Source: Streptomyces sp. Tu6071 (GTDB lineage Bacteria; Actinomycetota; Actinomycetes; Streptomycetales; Streptomycetaceae). Taken from it: DNA of 64,000 bases. Shown piece after piece: positions 45,903 to 57,708 of the stretch (positions are counted from its first letter, which is position 1; each line of letters opens with the position of its first letter). Position numbers and translations under genes: made by a program. The stretch spans positions 6,689,445 to 6,753,444 of the forward strand of contig NZ_CM001165.1 in the NCBI RefSeq assembly GCF_000213055.1. Direction: 5' to 3'. A model generated the notes under the pieces. That model had not been told where the DNA came from and made no database searches. It was given only the letters and a program-made list of their open reading frames with translations.

Positions 45903-46835
45903 ATGAGGCTTGTGTTCGCAGGGACGCCGGAGGTCGCCGTACCCGCGCTCGACGCGCTGATCGCTTCGGAGCGCCACGAGGTGGTGGCCGTCGTGACCCG
46001 CCCCGACGCGCCCGCGGGGCGCGGGCGGCGGCTCGTCGCGAGCCCCGTCGCGCAGCGCGCGGAGGAGGCCGGGATCGAGATCCTGCGGCCCGCGAGGCCG
46101 CGCGAGGAGTCCTTCCTCGACCGGCTGCGCGAGATCGCCCCCGACTGCTGCCCCGTCGTCGCCTACGGGGCGCTGCTGCCCCGCGTCGCGCTCGACGTCC
46201 CGGCGCACGGCTGGGTCAACCTGCACTTCTCGCTCCTGCCCGCCTGGCGCGGCGCCGCGCCCGTGCAGCACGCGGTGCTCGCGGGCGACGAGATCACCGG
46301 GGCCTCCACCTTCCTCATCGAGGAAGGGCTCGACTCGGGGCCCGTCTACGGCACCGTGACCGAGACCGTCCGCCCCACCGACACGAGCGGTGACCTCCTC
46401 ACGCGCCTCGCCTTCGCGGGCTCCGGGCTCCTCGCCGCCACGATGGACGGCATCGAGGACGGCAGCCTCAAGCCGGTGCCGCAGCCCGCCGAGGGCGTCT
46501 CGCTCGCCCCCAAGCTCACCGTCGAGGACGCGCGCGTCGACTGGACGGCGCCCGCGCTGCGCGTCGACCGCGTCGTGCGCGGCTGCACCCCGGCCCCGGG
46601 GCCCTGGACCCTCTTCCGCGGCGAACGCCTCAAGCTCGTCTCGCTCGCCCTCGCCCCGGAGGTCCCGCACCTCGCGCCCGGCGAGATCCGCGCGGGCAAG
46701 AACAGCGTCCACGCCGGCACCGGCTCGCACCCCGTGGAACTCGGCTGGATCCAGCCGCAGGGCAAGAAGCCGATGCGGGCGGCGGACTGGGCGCGCGGGG
46801 TCCGGCTCGCGCCGGGGGAGACGCTGGGGCGCTGA
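45903..46835 (+). CDS. fmt: Methionyl-tRNA formyltransferase
   Basis: Formylates initiator Met-tRNA with 10-formyl-THF. The 310-residue protein has [18 protein letters not shown], the catalytic [19 protein letters not shown] (HxSLLPxxRG), [16 protein letters not shown], and a C-terminal tRNA-binding domain. ATG 45903 follows AAGTTCAGGATTC with a weak ribosome site. rsmB follows about 136 bases later, as in many bacteria. Confidence 0.95.
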   Translation: MRLVFAGTPEVAVPALDALIASERHEVVAVVTRPDAPAGRGRRLVASPVAQRAEEAGIEILRPARPREESFLDRLREIAPDCCPVVAYGALLPRVALDVPAHGWVNLHFSLLPAWRGAAPVQHAVLAGDEITGASTFLIEEGLDSGPVYGTVTETVRPTDTSGDLLTRLAFAGSGLLAATMDGIEDGSLKPVPQPAEGVSLAPKLTVEDARVDWTAPALRVDRVVRGCTPAPGPWTLFRGERLKLVSLALAPEVPHLAPGEIRAGKNSVHAGTGSHPVELGWIQPQGKKPMRAADWARGVRLAPGETLGR

Positions 46836-46971
46836 GGCGCGCCGCCCGCGCTGGCGGGACTCCACCCCGCACCGCTCCTCGATCGCCGGAGGGGCTGGCA
46901 TGTGTGGACCCGTTGCGCGGCCGTACCCTGAAGAGTCAGCCGTCCCGCAGCACGCAGTGGAGCACGCACCT

Positions 46972-48417
46972 TTGAACGACCAGACCGTGGCGGCCCCCGC
47001 CGACAGCAGCCGGCGCCGGGGCCGCCCGCACCGGGCGCCGCGCAAGGACCCCGTCCGCGTCCTCGCCTTCGACGCCCTGCGCGCCGTCGACGAGCGCGAC
47101 GCCTACGCCAACCTCGTCCTGCCCGCGCTCCTGCGCGAGGCCCGCGAGAAGGGCGGCTTCGACGCGCGCGACGCCGCGCTCGCCACCGAACTCGTCTACG
47201 GCACGCTGCGCGGGCGCGGTACGTACGACGCGATCATCGCCGCGTGCGTGGACCGCCCGCTGCGCGAGGTCGACCCGCCCGTGCTCGACGTGCTCAGCCT
47301 CGGCGCCCACCAGCTCCTCGGCACCCGCATCCCCACGCACGCCGCCGTCTCGGCGACCGTCGAACTCGCCCGCGTCGTCCTCGGCGACGGCCGCTCGCGC
47401 TTCGTCAACGCCGTCCTGCGCCGCATCTCGCGCAACGACCTCGACGCCTGGCTCGCCGAGGTCGCCCCGCCCTTCGAGGACGACCCCGAGGAACACCTCT
47501 CCGTCGTCCACTCGCACCCGCGCTGGGTCGTCTCCGCGCTGTGGGACTCGCTCGGCGGCCCGCGCGGCGGCATCGAGGACCTCCTCACCGCCGACAACGA
47601 ACGCCCCGAGGTCACCCTCGTCGCCCGCCCCGGCCGTACCGACGCCGAGGCGCTGCTCGACGCGCTCGGCGAGGAGCGCGCGCTCCCGGGCCGCTGGTCC
47701 CCGTACGCCGTCCGGCTCACCGAGGGCGGCGAGCCGGGCGCCGTGCCCGCCGTGCGCGACGGCGAGGCCGGGGTCCAGGACGAGGGCAGCCAGCTCGTCG
47801 CCCTCGCCCTCGCCAAGGCCCCCGTCGAGGGCCGCGACGCACTGTGGCTCGACGCCTGCGCCGGTCCCGGGGGCAAGGCCGCGCTCCTCGCCGGGCTCGC
47901 CGCCCAGCGCGGCGCGCGTCTCGTCGCCGCCGAGAAGCAGCCGCACCGCGCCGGGCTCGTCGCCCGCGCCCTCGCGGGCACCCCGGGCCCGTACCAGGTC
48001 GTCACCGCCGACGGCACCCGCCCGCCCTGGCGCCCCGGGACCTTCGACCGCGTCCTCGTCGACGTGCCGTGCACCGGGCTCGGCGCGCTGCGCCGCCGCC
48101 CGGAGGCCCGCTGGCGGCGCCGCCCCGAGGACCTCGACAGCTTCGCGCCGCTCCAGCGCGCGCTGCTCCACGAGGCGCTGCGCTCCGTGCGGGTCGGCGG
48201 CGTCGTCGGCTACGCGACCTGCTCGCCGCACCTCGCCGAGACCCGCGCCGTCGTCGCGGACATCCTCGACGAGTGGGGCGGTGACGCCGAACTCCTCGAC
48301 GCCCCCGCGCTGCTCCCCGAGGTCCCGCTCACGGGCGAGGGCCCCGACCTCCAGCTCTGGCCGCACGTGCACGGCACGGACGCGATGTACCTCGCCCTGC
48401 TGCGACGCACCGCGTGA
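46972..48417 (+). CDS. rsmB: 16S rRNA (cytosine-967-C5) methyltransferase
   Basis: Methylates C967 of 16S rRNA. The 481-residue protein joins an N-terminal NusB-like RNA-binding domain (DPVRVLAFDALRAVDERDAY...RIPTHAAVSATVELARVV) to a SAM-dependent methyltransferase domain with DACAGPGGKAALLAG, the cysteine motif VDVPCTGLGALRRRPEARW, and YATCSPHLAETRAVV. The TTG at 46972 is chosen because GGAG lies nine bases upstream. An ATG at 46900 is in frame but has no ribosome site, so the exact start is uncertain. Confidence 0.9.
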   Translation: MNDQTVAAPADSSRRRGRPHRAPRKDPVRVLAFDALRAVDERDAYANLVLPALLREAREKGGFDARDAALATELVYGTLRGRGTYDAIIAACVDRPLREVDPPVLDVLSLGAHQLLGTRIPTHAAVSATVELARVVLGDGRSRFVNAVLRRISRNDLDAWLAEVAPPFEDDPEEHLSVVHSHPRWVVSALWDSLGGPRGGIEDLLTADNERPEVTLVARPGRTDAEALLDALGEERALPGRWSPYAVRLTEGGEPGAVPAVRDGEAGVQDEGSQLVALALAKAPVEGRDALWLDACAGPGGKAALLAGLAAQRGARLVAAEKQPHRAGLVARALAGTPGPYQVVTADGTRPPWRPGTFDRVLVDVPCTGLGALRRRPEARWRRRPEDLDSFAPLQRALLHEALRSVRVGGVVGYATCSPHLAETRAVVADILDEWGGDAELLDAPALLPEVPLTGEGPDLQLWPHVHGTDAMYLALLRRTA

Positions 48418-48430
48418 GAGCGCGCCGCGC

Positions 48431-48462
48431 CGCGGGTCCCGGTCCTCGAGGCCGGAGCCCGC
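48431..48462 (+). terminator. Probable terminator after rsmB
   Basis: Imperfect inverted repeat CGCGGGTCCCGG / CCGGAGCCCGCG with two central mismatches, 13 bases after the rsmB stop. Confidence 0.45.
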
Positions 48463-48520
48463 GGGCGACGGCCGGGTGAGGCACCTCCGGCACGCGTCGG
48501 GGGCGGCGGGGCGCCCGTGC

Positions 48521-49087
48521 TCAGCGCCTCGTCTCGTACCGCGACAGGACCACGCCGCCGGGAAACGTCCGCGTCTCCACCAGGTGCAGGTTCACCCAGC
48601 TGTCCAGCGCGGTGAAGAACGGCGTGCCGCCGCCCACCAGGACCGGGTGGGCGGCGATCACGTACTCGTCGATCAGCCCGGCGCGCATCGCCGCCCCGGC
48701 GAGCGTCGCGCCGCCGATGCTCATCGGGCCGCCGTCCCCGGACTTGAGCCGGGTGATCTCGGCGACCGCGTCGCCCCTGACGAGCCGGGCGTTCCCGGCG
48801 ACCTCGCCGAGCGTCGAGGAGAACACCACCCTCGGCGTGTCCCGCCAGATCCTTGCGAACTCGCTCTCCGCCGGGGTGACACCCGGCTGCCGGTCGGCGG
48901 TCGGCCAGTGGGAACTCATCGTCTCCCACAGCTTGCGCCCGTACAGCGACAGGCCGGTCGCCCGCTCGTGGTCGAGCCACCACTGAAACAGCTCGCGGCC
49001 CGGCGGACCGCTCCAGCCGAGGTCGTCGCCGACCGCGGAGACGTAGCCGTCCAGGGTCATGTTCATGCCGTAGACCAGTTTCCGCAT
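48521..49087 (-). CDS. DHFR/RibD C-terminal-like reductase
   Basis: 188-residue protein of the dihydrofolate-reductase fold in the RibD-C/YyaP branch, seen from RKLVYGMNMTLDGYVSAVG at the start, GRKLWETMSSHW, the nucleotide loop GGPMSIGGATLAGAAM and YVIAAHPVLVGGGTPFF. Members are NADPH-dependent reductases of unknown physiological substrate; it is not the folate-pathway enzyme. ATG 49087 has GGAAGG upstream. It lies divergent from rpe. Confidence 0.82.
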   Translation of the reverse strand: MRKLVYGMNMTLDGYVSAVGDDLGWSGPPGRELFQWWLDHERATGLSLYGRKLWETMSSHWPTADRQPGVTPAESEFARIWRDTPRVVFSSTLGEVAGNARLVRGDAVAEITRLKSGDGGPMSIGGATLAGAAMRAGLIDEYVIAAHPVLVGGGTPFFTALDSWVNLHLVETRTFPGGVVLSRYETRR

Positions 49088-49232
49088 GGCCCAGCCTTCC
49101 GTCCGTGGGTGTACGGCCTGAGGACCAGCGTGGCGCGGGAAACTCATCGGCGCGCGGGCTCGCGGCGGGGCGAAGCGGGACAAGAGGGGCCCGGGTGTGA
49201 GCCACGGCACGAAACCATGGCAGGCTTGAGCC

Positions 49233-49919
49233 ATGGCCGTGCAGATCAACCCCAGCATCCTGTCCGCGGACTTCGCGCGCCTCGCCGACGAGGCCAAGGC
49301 CGTCGAGGGCGCCGACTGGCTCCACGTCGACGTCATGGACAACCACTTCGTCCCGAACCTGACCCTCGGCACCCCGATCGTCGAGGCGCTCGCGAAGGCC
49401 ACGGACACCCCGCTGGACTGCCACCTGATGATCGAGGAGCCCGACCGCTGGGCCCCCGCCTACGTCGAGGCGGGCGCGGGCTCGGTCACCTTCCACGCCG
49501 AGGCCGCCGCCGCGCCGGTCCGCCTCGCCCGTGAGATCCGCGCCAAGGGCGCCCGCGCCTCCATGGCGCTCAAGCCCGCGACGCCCGTGGAACAGTACGA
49601 GGACCTGCTCCCCGAGCTGGACATGCTGCTGATCATGACGGTCGAGCCGGGCTTCGGCGGGCAAGCGTTCCTCGACATCATGCTGCCCAAGATCCGCCGC
49701 ACCCGTCAGCTCGTCGCCAAGCACGGCCTCGACCTGTGGGTGCAGGTCGACGGCGGCGTCTCGGCCGAGACCGTCGAGCGCTGCGCCGAGGCGGGCGCCG
49801 ACGTCTTCGTCGCCGGTTCCGCCGTCTACGGGGCGAAGGACCCGGCCTCGGCGGTACGGGGCCTGCGCGGCCAGGCCGAGGCGGCGCACGCGAAGGCCGG
49901 GTGGGCCGCGGGCGCCTGA
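49233..49919 (+). CDS. rpe: Ribulose-phosphate 3-epimerase
   Basis: Interconverts ribulose-5-P and xylulose-5-P in the pentose phosphate pathway. The 228-residue TIM barrel has [48 protein letters not shown] and the phosphate site [16 protein letters not shown] hexamer ends six bases before the ATG at 49233, so the mRNA may be leaderless; no ribosome site is seen. Confidence 0.95.
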   Translation: MAVQINPSILSADFARLADEAKAVEGADWLHVDVMDNHFVPNLTLGTPIVEALAKATDTPLDCHLMIEEPDRWAPAYVEAGAGSVTFHAEAAAAPVRLAREIRAKGARASMALKPATPVEQYEDLLPELDMLLIMTVEPGFGGQAFLDIMLPKIRRTRQLVAKHGLDLWVQVDGGVSAETVERCAEAGADVFVAGSAVYGAKDPASAVRGLRGQAEAAHAKAGWAAGA

Positions 49920-50000
49920 GCCGCGCGAGACACCGGGCCCCGCGCACGGGGACCGGCCGCGAGAGGGACCGGTCGGCGACCGGGCCGCGAGAGGAGAGCC

Positions 50001-50021
50001 GTCCGGGACCGCGTCCCGGAC
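50001..50021 (+). terminator. Probable terminator after rpe
   Basis: Perfect 9-bp hairpin GTCCGGGAC / GTCCCGGAC with a 3-base loop, followed by another GTCCGGGAC copy at 50027-50035. Confidence 0.55.
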
Positions 50022-50185
50022 ACCACGTCCGGGACCGCACACCCGGACACAGAGGAGAAAGGCGCCGCCCGGGAATCGATCCGGGCGGACACCGGGATAC
50101 GACTGGGCATCGGCTCCGTGAACCGGGCGCCGCGGGGCTGAGCACGCACCGCCGCGTCTGCGAGGATGAACGGCGAGTCCGGAGT

Positions 50186-53028
<2,843 letters not shown>

Positions 53029-53037
53029 GGCAGGGAA

Positions 53038-53084
53038 GTACGGGACGGGGCGGCCCTCCTCACGGGGGCCGCCCCGTCCCGTAC
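53038..53084. terminator. Bidirectional terminator between guaB1 and the HATPase gene
   Basis: Perfect 18-bp inverted repeat (53038-53055 and 53067-53084) with an 11-base loop between convergent genes. Confidence 0.88.
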
Positions 53085-53090
53085 CCGTTC

Positions 53091-53483
53091 CTACGCCACT
53101 TCGGAGCCCCCGCGCTGCCAACGGGCCTCGACGCGCTTGCCCTCGGGCAGCGGCAGGACGCTCACGCCCCCGGCGAGCTTCTGCACCAGGTGCCAGCCGA
53201 AGCCGCCGCCGCCCGCGAGGTCCGGGGCGCGGGGGACCGGCGGGGTGCTGCTCGTGTCCTCCACGCCGACCCGCAGCTCGCCGTGGTAGGCCCACAGGGA
53301 CAGGCGCCAGGGGCCCTCGGTGTGGCGCGAGGCGTTCGCGACGAGTTCGGCGACGACCAGAACGACCGCTTCGACATCCGCCCACGGGCACACCCCGGCG
53401 ACGAATCCGCTCGCGGCCTCCCTGGCCGCCGCACTGCTCACGTGCGGGCCCTCCAGGACGAGCAGGCGCGGCGTCGCGGGCAT
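53091..53483 (-). CDS. HATPase-domain (RsbW-like) anti-sigma/regulatory kinase
   Basis: 130-residue GHKL ATP-binding protein of the RsbW/SpoIIAB type that streptomycetes have in many copies. The N-box is VVAELVANASRH and the glycine box GGGGFGWHLVQKLA. Such proteins bind a sigma factor or other partner and phosphorylate a STAS antagonist. It overlaps the STAS gene just upstream by one base (TGATG), so the two and the phosphatase gene form one operon. No sigma-factor gene is in sight, so the target is unknown. Confidence 0.85.
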   Translation of the reverse strand: MPATPRLLVLEGPHVSSAAAREAASGFVAGVCPWADVEAVVLVVAELVANASRHTEGPWRLSLWAYHGELRVGVEDTSSTPPVPRAPDLAGGGGFGWHLVQKLAGGVSVLPLPEGKRVEARWQRGGSEVA

Positions 53484-53956
53484 CAGCAGCCGGTCCCTGG
53501 GAGCAGCACCTCGTCCAGGCCGGTCATCCGCAGCAGCCGCGCGACCATCGGGGAGACCTCCGTGACGGCGAGTTCCGCGCCTCGCGAGAGCAGGCCCCGG
53601 CGTATCGCGAGCAGGGCGCCGATCCCGCCCGAGTCGAGGAAGCCGACGCGCGAGAGGTCGAGCACGAAGCGCCGTCCCGGCTTCGCCGCGACCCCGTCGA
53701 GCGCGCCGCGCAGGCGGCCCTCGGTCTCGTAGTCGAGCACCCCGTCGATCTCGACGAGCACCCGCTCGGGGCGCTCGCTCAGCGCGACCCGCAGGCGCAC
53801 GGGGCCCTCGGCGGGGGGTGCTTCGGCGGGGCGCGTGGTGGCGGGGGGCCCTTCGGCGGCGGGGAGCACGGGCTCCGGCCGCGTCCCGACGGGGTCGGGC
53901 ACCTCGGGCGCCGGTTCCGCGGGCGCCGGTTCCGTACCGGCGAGGGGGTCGTTCAT
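53483..53956 (-). CDS. STAS-domain anti-sigma factor antagonist
   Basis: 157 residues: a Pro/Glu/Ala-rich N-terminal half (1-~50, disordered) and a STAS domain (about 55-155) with VLVEIDGVLDYETEG and the phosphorylation loop region DLSRVGFLDSGGIGALLA. The serine in DSGG is the likely site modified by the adjacent HATPase; the second hydroxyl residue found in SpoIIAA and RsbV (DSSG, DSTG) is Gly here. It overlaps both neighbours, the phosphatase gene by four bases. Confidence 0.85.
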   Translation of the reverse strand: MNDPLAGTEPAPAEPAPEVPDPVGTRPEPVLPAAEGPPATTRPAEAPPAEGPVRLRVALSERPERVLVEIDGVLDYETEGRLRGALDGVAAKPGRRFVLDLSRVGFLDSGGIGALLAIRRGLLSRGAELAVTEVSPMVARLLRMTGLDEVLLPGTGC

Positions 53957-55404
53957 GCGCCGGTCCTCCGAACCGTCAGGGCGAGGGTGTCGTCGGGGTG
54001 CAGGATCACCGTGTGCATCTCGGCGGCGAGCGCGCCGGGGACCTCCTCGGTGGGCAGCCCCCGGTGCCGCGCGGCGGCGAGGGCGAGGCGGCGCTCGCCG
54101 TCGCGCGGGTCGCGGCGCGACTCGGTGAGACCGTCCGTGTAGAGGACGAGCAGGTCCCCGGGGCCGAGCGCGTCCTCGCGCACGCGCTCGCTGCCGGGGA
54201 GCGGGTAGCCGATGCCCCTGCCGCGCACCTCCAGGTACTCCGTCGCGCCGCCCGCCCGCGCCACGAGCGCCGGGGGGTGGCTGCCGTTCGCGATGCGCAC
54301 GACGCCGGTCACGGGGTCGATCCGCACGAGCTGCACCGTCGCCATCAGCTCGCGGTCGAAGGGCAGCAGGATCTCGTCCGTACGGGCCACGATCTGGCCG
54401 AGGGGGTGGCCCTCCAGGGCGAGGGTGCGCACCGCGTGCGTCACGTTGAGCGCGCTGCGCGTACTCGTCACACCGTGCCCGAGCGCGTCCACGACCGTGA
54501 TGTGCACGGTGCCGTCCGGCAGCCGGAACCAGTCGTAGAGGTCGCCCCCGGTCGGCGCGTCCGTGTCGGCGGGCGCGTAGTGGATCGCCATCTCCAGGCC
54601 GGGGACGGCGACGGGCGGTGGGCGCAGCGCGTCCTCCAGCTCGCGGAGCATCTGCCCGTGCGCCCGCCGCAACTGCTCGTCGCGCTCCTCCAGCTGCACG
54701 TAGAGGGCGAGGACGCCGCTGTTCGTCTCGGCCAGCTCCTGCGTGAGCCGCTGCCGGTCGTCGGTCAGCTCGGCGATCCGCGCCCGCGCCTCGCGCAGCT
54801 CCTCGGCCAGCAGCTCGCGCGCGCTCCCCGCGGCGGCCCCGCCCGCGGGGCTGTCGCCCGCGTGGGGGGCCTTGTCGTCGGCGTCCTCCTCGCGGGGGGA
54901 CTTCCGACGGGGACCGTCCTCACGAGCGCCTTTCTCGCGGGTGTCACCCTCACGTCGGCCCTCCTCTTGGGGGCCTTCCCCGTGGGCGTCCTCCTCGTGG
55001 GCGTCCTCCTCGCGGGGGTCCTCCTCGCAGGGGCGGGTGAGGCGCCAGCGGGCGCCGCGACCGGCGGCCTCGGGAGGCAGCGCCGGGGTCTCGTCGGGGG
55101 CGACCGCCGCGGGCCGCAGCTCGACCGTCAGCTCGCGCGCCCCGCGCCGCGCCGCGAGTGTCACGCTGCGGCCCTCGCGCAGCGGCGGTCCGGCGAGCGC
55201 CGCGACCGACTGCGTGAGCCTGCCGCGCAGCTCCACGGGCAGCCGCCACTCCTGGGCGAGCAGCCGCAGGGCGTCCTCCAGCTCCGGCAGCGAGCGGTGC
55301 GTGGAACGCGGGCCGTGCGCGGCGCGCCGCGAGGCCGGCACCCGTGCGCGGGTACCGGCCGTGTGCTGTTCGCCGCCGCTCGTCTCGCTCACCTTCTCGC
55401 TCAC
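53953..55404 (-). CDS. SpoIIE/RsbU-type PP2C phosphatase
   Basis: 483 residues. An N-terminal helical region (about 35-90) is followed by a linker (about 125-185) of repeated Glu/Asp/Arg/His-rich units (EEDPREEDAHEEDAHGE), a coiled coil (about 195-260, ELREARARIAELTDDRQRL) and a PP2C-like SpoIIE domain (about 265-480) with TGGDLYDWFRLPDG, VVDALGHGV, NGSHPPALV and LLVLYTDGLTESR, the metal-binding aspartates of which are present. It should dephosphorylate the STAS protein encoded directly downstream. No membrane segment or recognisable sensor domain is seen. Start GTG 55404; a second GTG at 55392 is possible. Confidence 0.85.
   Translation of the reverse strand: MSEKVSETSGGEQHTAGTRARVPASRRAAHGPRSTHRSLPELEDALRLLAQEWRLPVELRGRLTQSVAALAGPPLREGRSVTLAARRGARELTVELRPAAVAPDETPALPPEAAGRGARWRLTRPCEEDPREEDAHEEDAHGEGPQEEGRREGDTREKGAREDGPRRKSPREEDADDKAPHAGDSPAGGAAAGSARELLAEELREARARIAELTDDRQRLTQELAETNSGVLALYVQLEERDEQLRRAHGQMLRELEDALRPPPVAVPGLEMAIHYAPADTDAPTGGDLYDWFRLPDGTVHITVVDALGHGVTSTRSALNVTHAVRTLALEGHPLGQIVARTDEILLPFDRELMATVQLVRIDPVTGVVRIANGSHPPALVARAGGATEYLEVRGRGIGYPLPGSERVREDALGPGDLLVLYTDGLTESRRDPRDGERRLALAAARHRGLPTEEVPGALAAEMHTVILHPDDTLALTVRRTGA
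54890..55035. repeat. Imperfect short tandem repeats inside the SpoIIE-type gene
   Basis: Units of 15-18 bp with the core GTCCTCCTCG (plus strand) recur several times and encode the EED/REE-rich linker on the minus strand. On the plus strand the same DNA spells hydrophobic GVLLAG-like repeats in a shadow frame. Confidence 0.6.
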
Positions 55405-55622
55405 CCGACTTCTTCCCGTTTCGGCGACTGACCCGCGTCAGCGGCTACCCCGCGCCTCTCGCCTCCATGCTCCCACCTTCGGAGGACCGCGGAGCGCCTT
55501 CGGGCGAGGGCGGCGCGCGTGGACGGTACCGCGGGGTGCCTTCGCGGCACCACGGAGCGCCTTCGGCGGCGGGCCGCCCCCGGCGCCGTACCGTCCCCCT
55601 GCGCGAGTGCGCCCCGCGTTCC

Positions 55623-55831
55623 CACCCGAGGAGAGCCCCTGTGCCCCTGCCCGAAGCGGCCGCCCTGGCCCGCCGCACGCCCGTCGACCGGCTCGGTGGG
55701 GACGACAGCGGCCTGCGCCGCTCGCTTCACCCGAGGAGAGCCCCTGTGCCCCTGCCCGAAGCGGCCGCCCTGGCCCGCCGCACGCCCGTCGACCGGCTCG
55801 GTGGGGACGACAGCGGCCTGCGCCGCTCGCT
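55623..55831 (+). repeat. 105-bp tandem duplication carrying ribosome site and start codon
   Basis: Bases 55623-55726 and 55728-55831 are identical at all 104 positions, with a period of 105 bp. Each copy contains GAGGAG, seven spacer bases, a GTG start and the first 29 codons of the permease. Because 105 is divisible by three, both starts share the permease frame. Confidence 0.95.
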
Positions 55832-57161
55832 GGGCCTGTGGCAGCTCACCATGATCAGCGTCGGCGCGACGCTCGGCACCGGCATCTTCGTCGTGCTCGG
55901 CGAGGCGGTGCCCAAGGCCGGGCCCGCCGTCGTCGTCTCCTTCGTCCTCGCGGGGTTCACGGCGCTCTTCTCCGCGCTGAGCTACGCCGAGCTCGCGGGC
56001 GCGATCCCCGTCGCCGGGTCCTCGTACACGTACGCCTACGCGACGCTCGGGGAGCTGGTCGCGTGGGTGTGCGGCTGGTGCCTGATCCTGGAGTACGGGG
56101 TCTCGGTGGCCGCCGTCGCGGTCGGCTGGGGCCAGTACGTCAACGAGTTCCTCGACGGCACCCTCGGCGTCACGCTGCCCGCCGCGCTCTCGGCCCCTCC
56201 GGGGGACGGTGGCGTCGTCAACGTGGCCGCGCTCGCCGTCGTGCTCCTCGCCCTCGCCTTCCTCCTCGGCGGCGCCCGTGAGTCGGCGCGCGCCAACACC
56301 GTCATGGTGTGCGTGAAGATCGCCGCGCTCCTGCTCTTCTGCGGCATCGGCGTCACGGGCTTCCGCTCGGCGAACTTCGCCGATTTCGCCCCGTACGGCG
56401 TCAGCGGGATCAGCGCGGCGGCCGGCACGCTCTTCTTCTCGTACATCGGCTTCGACGCCGCGTCGACGGCGGGCGAGGAGGCGCGCGACGCGCGGCGCGA
56501 CCTGCCGCGCGCGATCATCCTCTCGCTCGGGCTCGTCACGGCGCTGTACGTGCTCGTCGCGCTCGTCGCCGTGGGGGCGCGTCCCTGGCGCGACTTCGCG
56601 GGCTCGGAGGCGAGCCTCGCGGGGATCACGCGCGACCTCACCGGGCAGGACGTGTGGCCCGTCCTGCTCTCGCTGGGCGCCGTTGTCGCCATCGCCTCCG
56701 TCGTCCTCACGGTGCTGTACGGGCAGACGCGCATCCTCTTCGCGATGTCCCGCGACGGCCTCGTCCCCCGCGTCTTCTCGCGCGTCCACGCCGCGAGCGG
56801 CACCCCGCGCGCGTGCACGCTGCTCGTCGCCGCGTTCTGCGGGCTGCTCGCCGCCGTCGTCCCGCTCGGTCAGCTCGCCGACGCCACGAGCATCGGGACC
56901 CTCTTCGCCTTCGGGCTCGTCAACGTCGCCGTGGTCGTGCTGCGCCGGATCAGGCCGGGGATGCGACGCACCTTCCGCGTCCCCCTCTCGCCCCTCCTGC
57001 CCGCCGTGGGGCTCGGGCTGTGCCTGTGGCTCATGACGAGCCTGTCGCCCGTGACCTGGCTCGTCTTCGGCTGCTGGATGATCCTGGGCCTCGTGGTCTA
57101 CTTCGGGTACGGCGTCCGGCACTCCCGGCTCGCCACCGCCACACCCCCCGAGAAGAAGTGA
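55641..57161 (+). CDS. APC-family amino-acid permease with duplicated N-terminus
   Basis: 506 residues (471 if the second start is used). From about residue 70 it is a polytopic transporter of the APC superfamily, close to the cationic-amino-acid (CAT/YfnA) type: GATLGTGIFVVLGEAVP, the conserved SYAELAGAIPVAGSSYTYAYATLGE, and FFSYIGFDAASTAGEEARD in a middle helix, with about twelve hydrophobic segments. The cytoplasmic N-terminus exists twice because of the 105-bp duplication; GTG 55641 and GTG 55746 have identical ribosome sites. Next to asnC and davAB, lysine uptake is a reasonable inference. The asnC-type gene follows after 10 bases. Confidence 0.88.
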   Translation: MPLPEAAALARRTPVDRLGGDDSGLRRSLHPRRAPVPLPEAAALARRTPVDRLGGDDSGLRRSLGLWQLTMISVGATLGTGIFVVLGEAVPKAGPAVVVSFVLAGFTALFSALSYAELAGAIPVAGSSYTYAYATLGELVAWVCGWCLILEYGVSVAAVAVGWGQYVNEFLDGTLGVTLPAALSAPPGDGGVVNVAALAVVLLALAFLLGGARESARANTVMVCVKIAALLLFCGIGVTGFRSANFADFAPYGVSGISAAAGTLFFSYIGFDAASTAGEEARDARRDLPRAIILSLGLVTALYVLVALVAVGARPWRDFAGSEASLAGITRDLTGQDVWPVLLSLGAVVAIASVVLTVLYGQTRILFAMSRDGLVPRVFSRVHAASGTPRACTLLVAAFCGLLAAVVPLGQLADATSIGTLFAFGLVNVAVVVLRRIRPGMRRTFRVPLSPLLPAVGLGLCLWLMTSLSPVTWLVFGCWMILGLVVYFGYGVRHSRLATATPPEKK

Positions 57162-57171
57162 ACGAAGCACG

Positions 57172-57609
57172 GTGCTCGACGAACTCGACGAACGGATTGT
57201 GCGGGAGCTGACCTCGGACGCACGGCGCAGCTACGCCGACATCGGGCAGCGCGTGGGGCTCTCCGCCCCCGCCGTCAAACGCCGCGTCGACCGGCTGCGG
57301 GCGAGCGGCGCGATCCAGGGCTTCACGGTGCGCGTGGACCCCGCCGTACGGGGGCGGCGCACCGAGGGACTCATCGAGCTGTACTGCCGCAGGCAGACGA
57401 CGCCCGAGATGATCCGCAAGGGTCTCGAAGGCTACGCGGAGGTCGTCTCCGCCTCGACCGTGACCGGCGAGGCGGACGCCGTCGTGCAGGTCTTCGCCGC
57501 CGACATGGAGCACTTCGAGCGGGTGCTGGAGCGGATCGCGGGCGAGCCCTTCGTCGAGCGGACCAAGTCGGTGCTCGTGCTCTCGCCGCTGCTGCGCCGC
57601 GCGGGCTGA
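57172..57609 (+). CDS. Lrp/AsnC-family regulator
   Basis: 145 residues: winged helix-turn-helix (LDELDERIVRELTSDARRSYADIGQRVGLSAPAVKRRVDRL) followed by a RAM ligand-binding domain (VVSASTVTGEADAVVQVFAADMEHFERVLERI). Such regulators sense amino acids. Placement directly after the permease suggests it controls uptake or use of the same amino acid, possibly lysine. GTG 57172 lacks a clear ribosome site and is probably coupled to the permease gene. Confidence 0.88.
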   Translation: MLDELDERIVRELTSDARRSYADIGQRVGLSAPAVKRRVDRLRASGAIQGFTVRVDPAVRGRRTEGLIELYCRRQTTPEMIRKGLEGYAEVVSASTVTGEADAVVQVFAADMEHFERVLERIAGEPFVERTKSVLVLSPLLRRAG

Positions 57610-57708
57610 GCCCCGCACGCCCTCCCGGCCTCTTTTCGGGGGGTTTTGTTCACTCTCGGACCATTAATGCGCGCCGGAGCCGATGCGGGCGCGCAAGGTG
57701 GTCGGGAG

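Noticed and set aside
53818..55431. Plus-strand frame with hydrophobic GVLLAG pentapeptide-like repeats
   Set aside because: It is opposite the SpoIIE-type phosphatase gene, whose motifs are clear; the hydrophobic repeats are the antisense reading of the charged linker.
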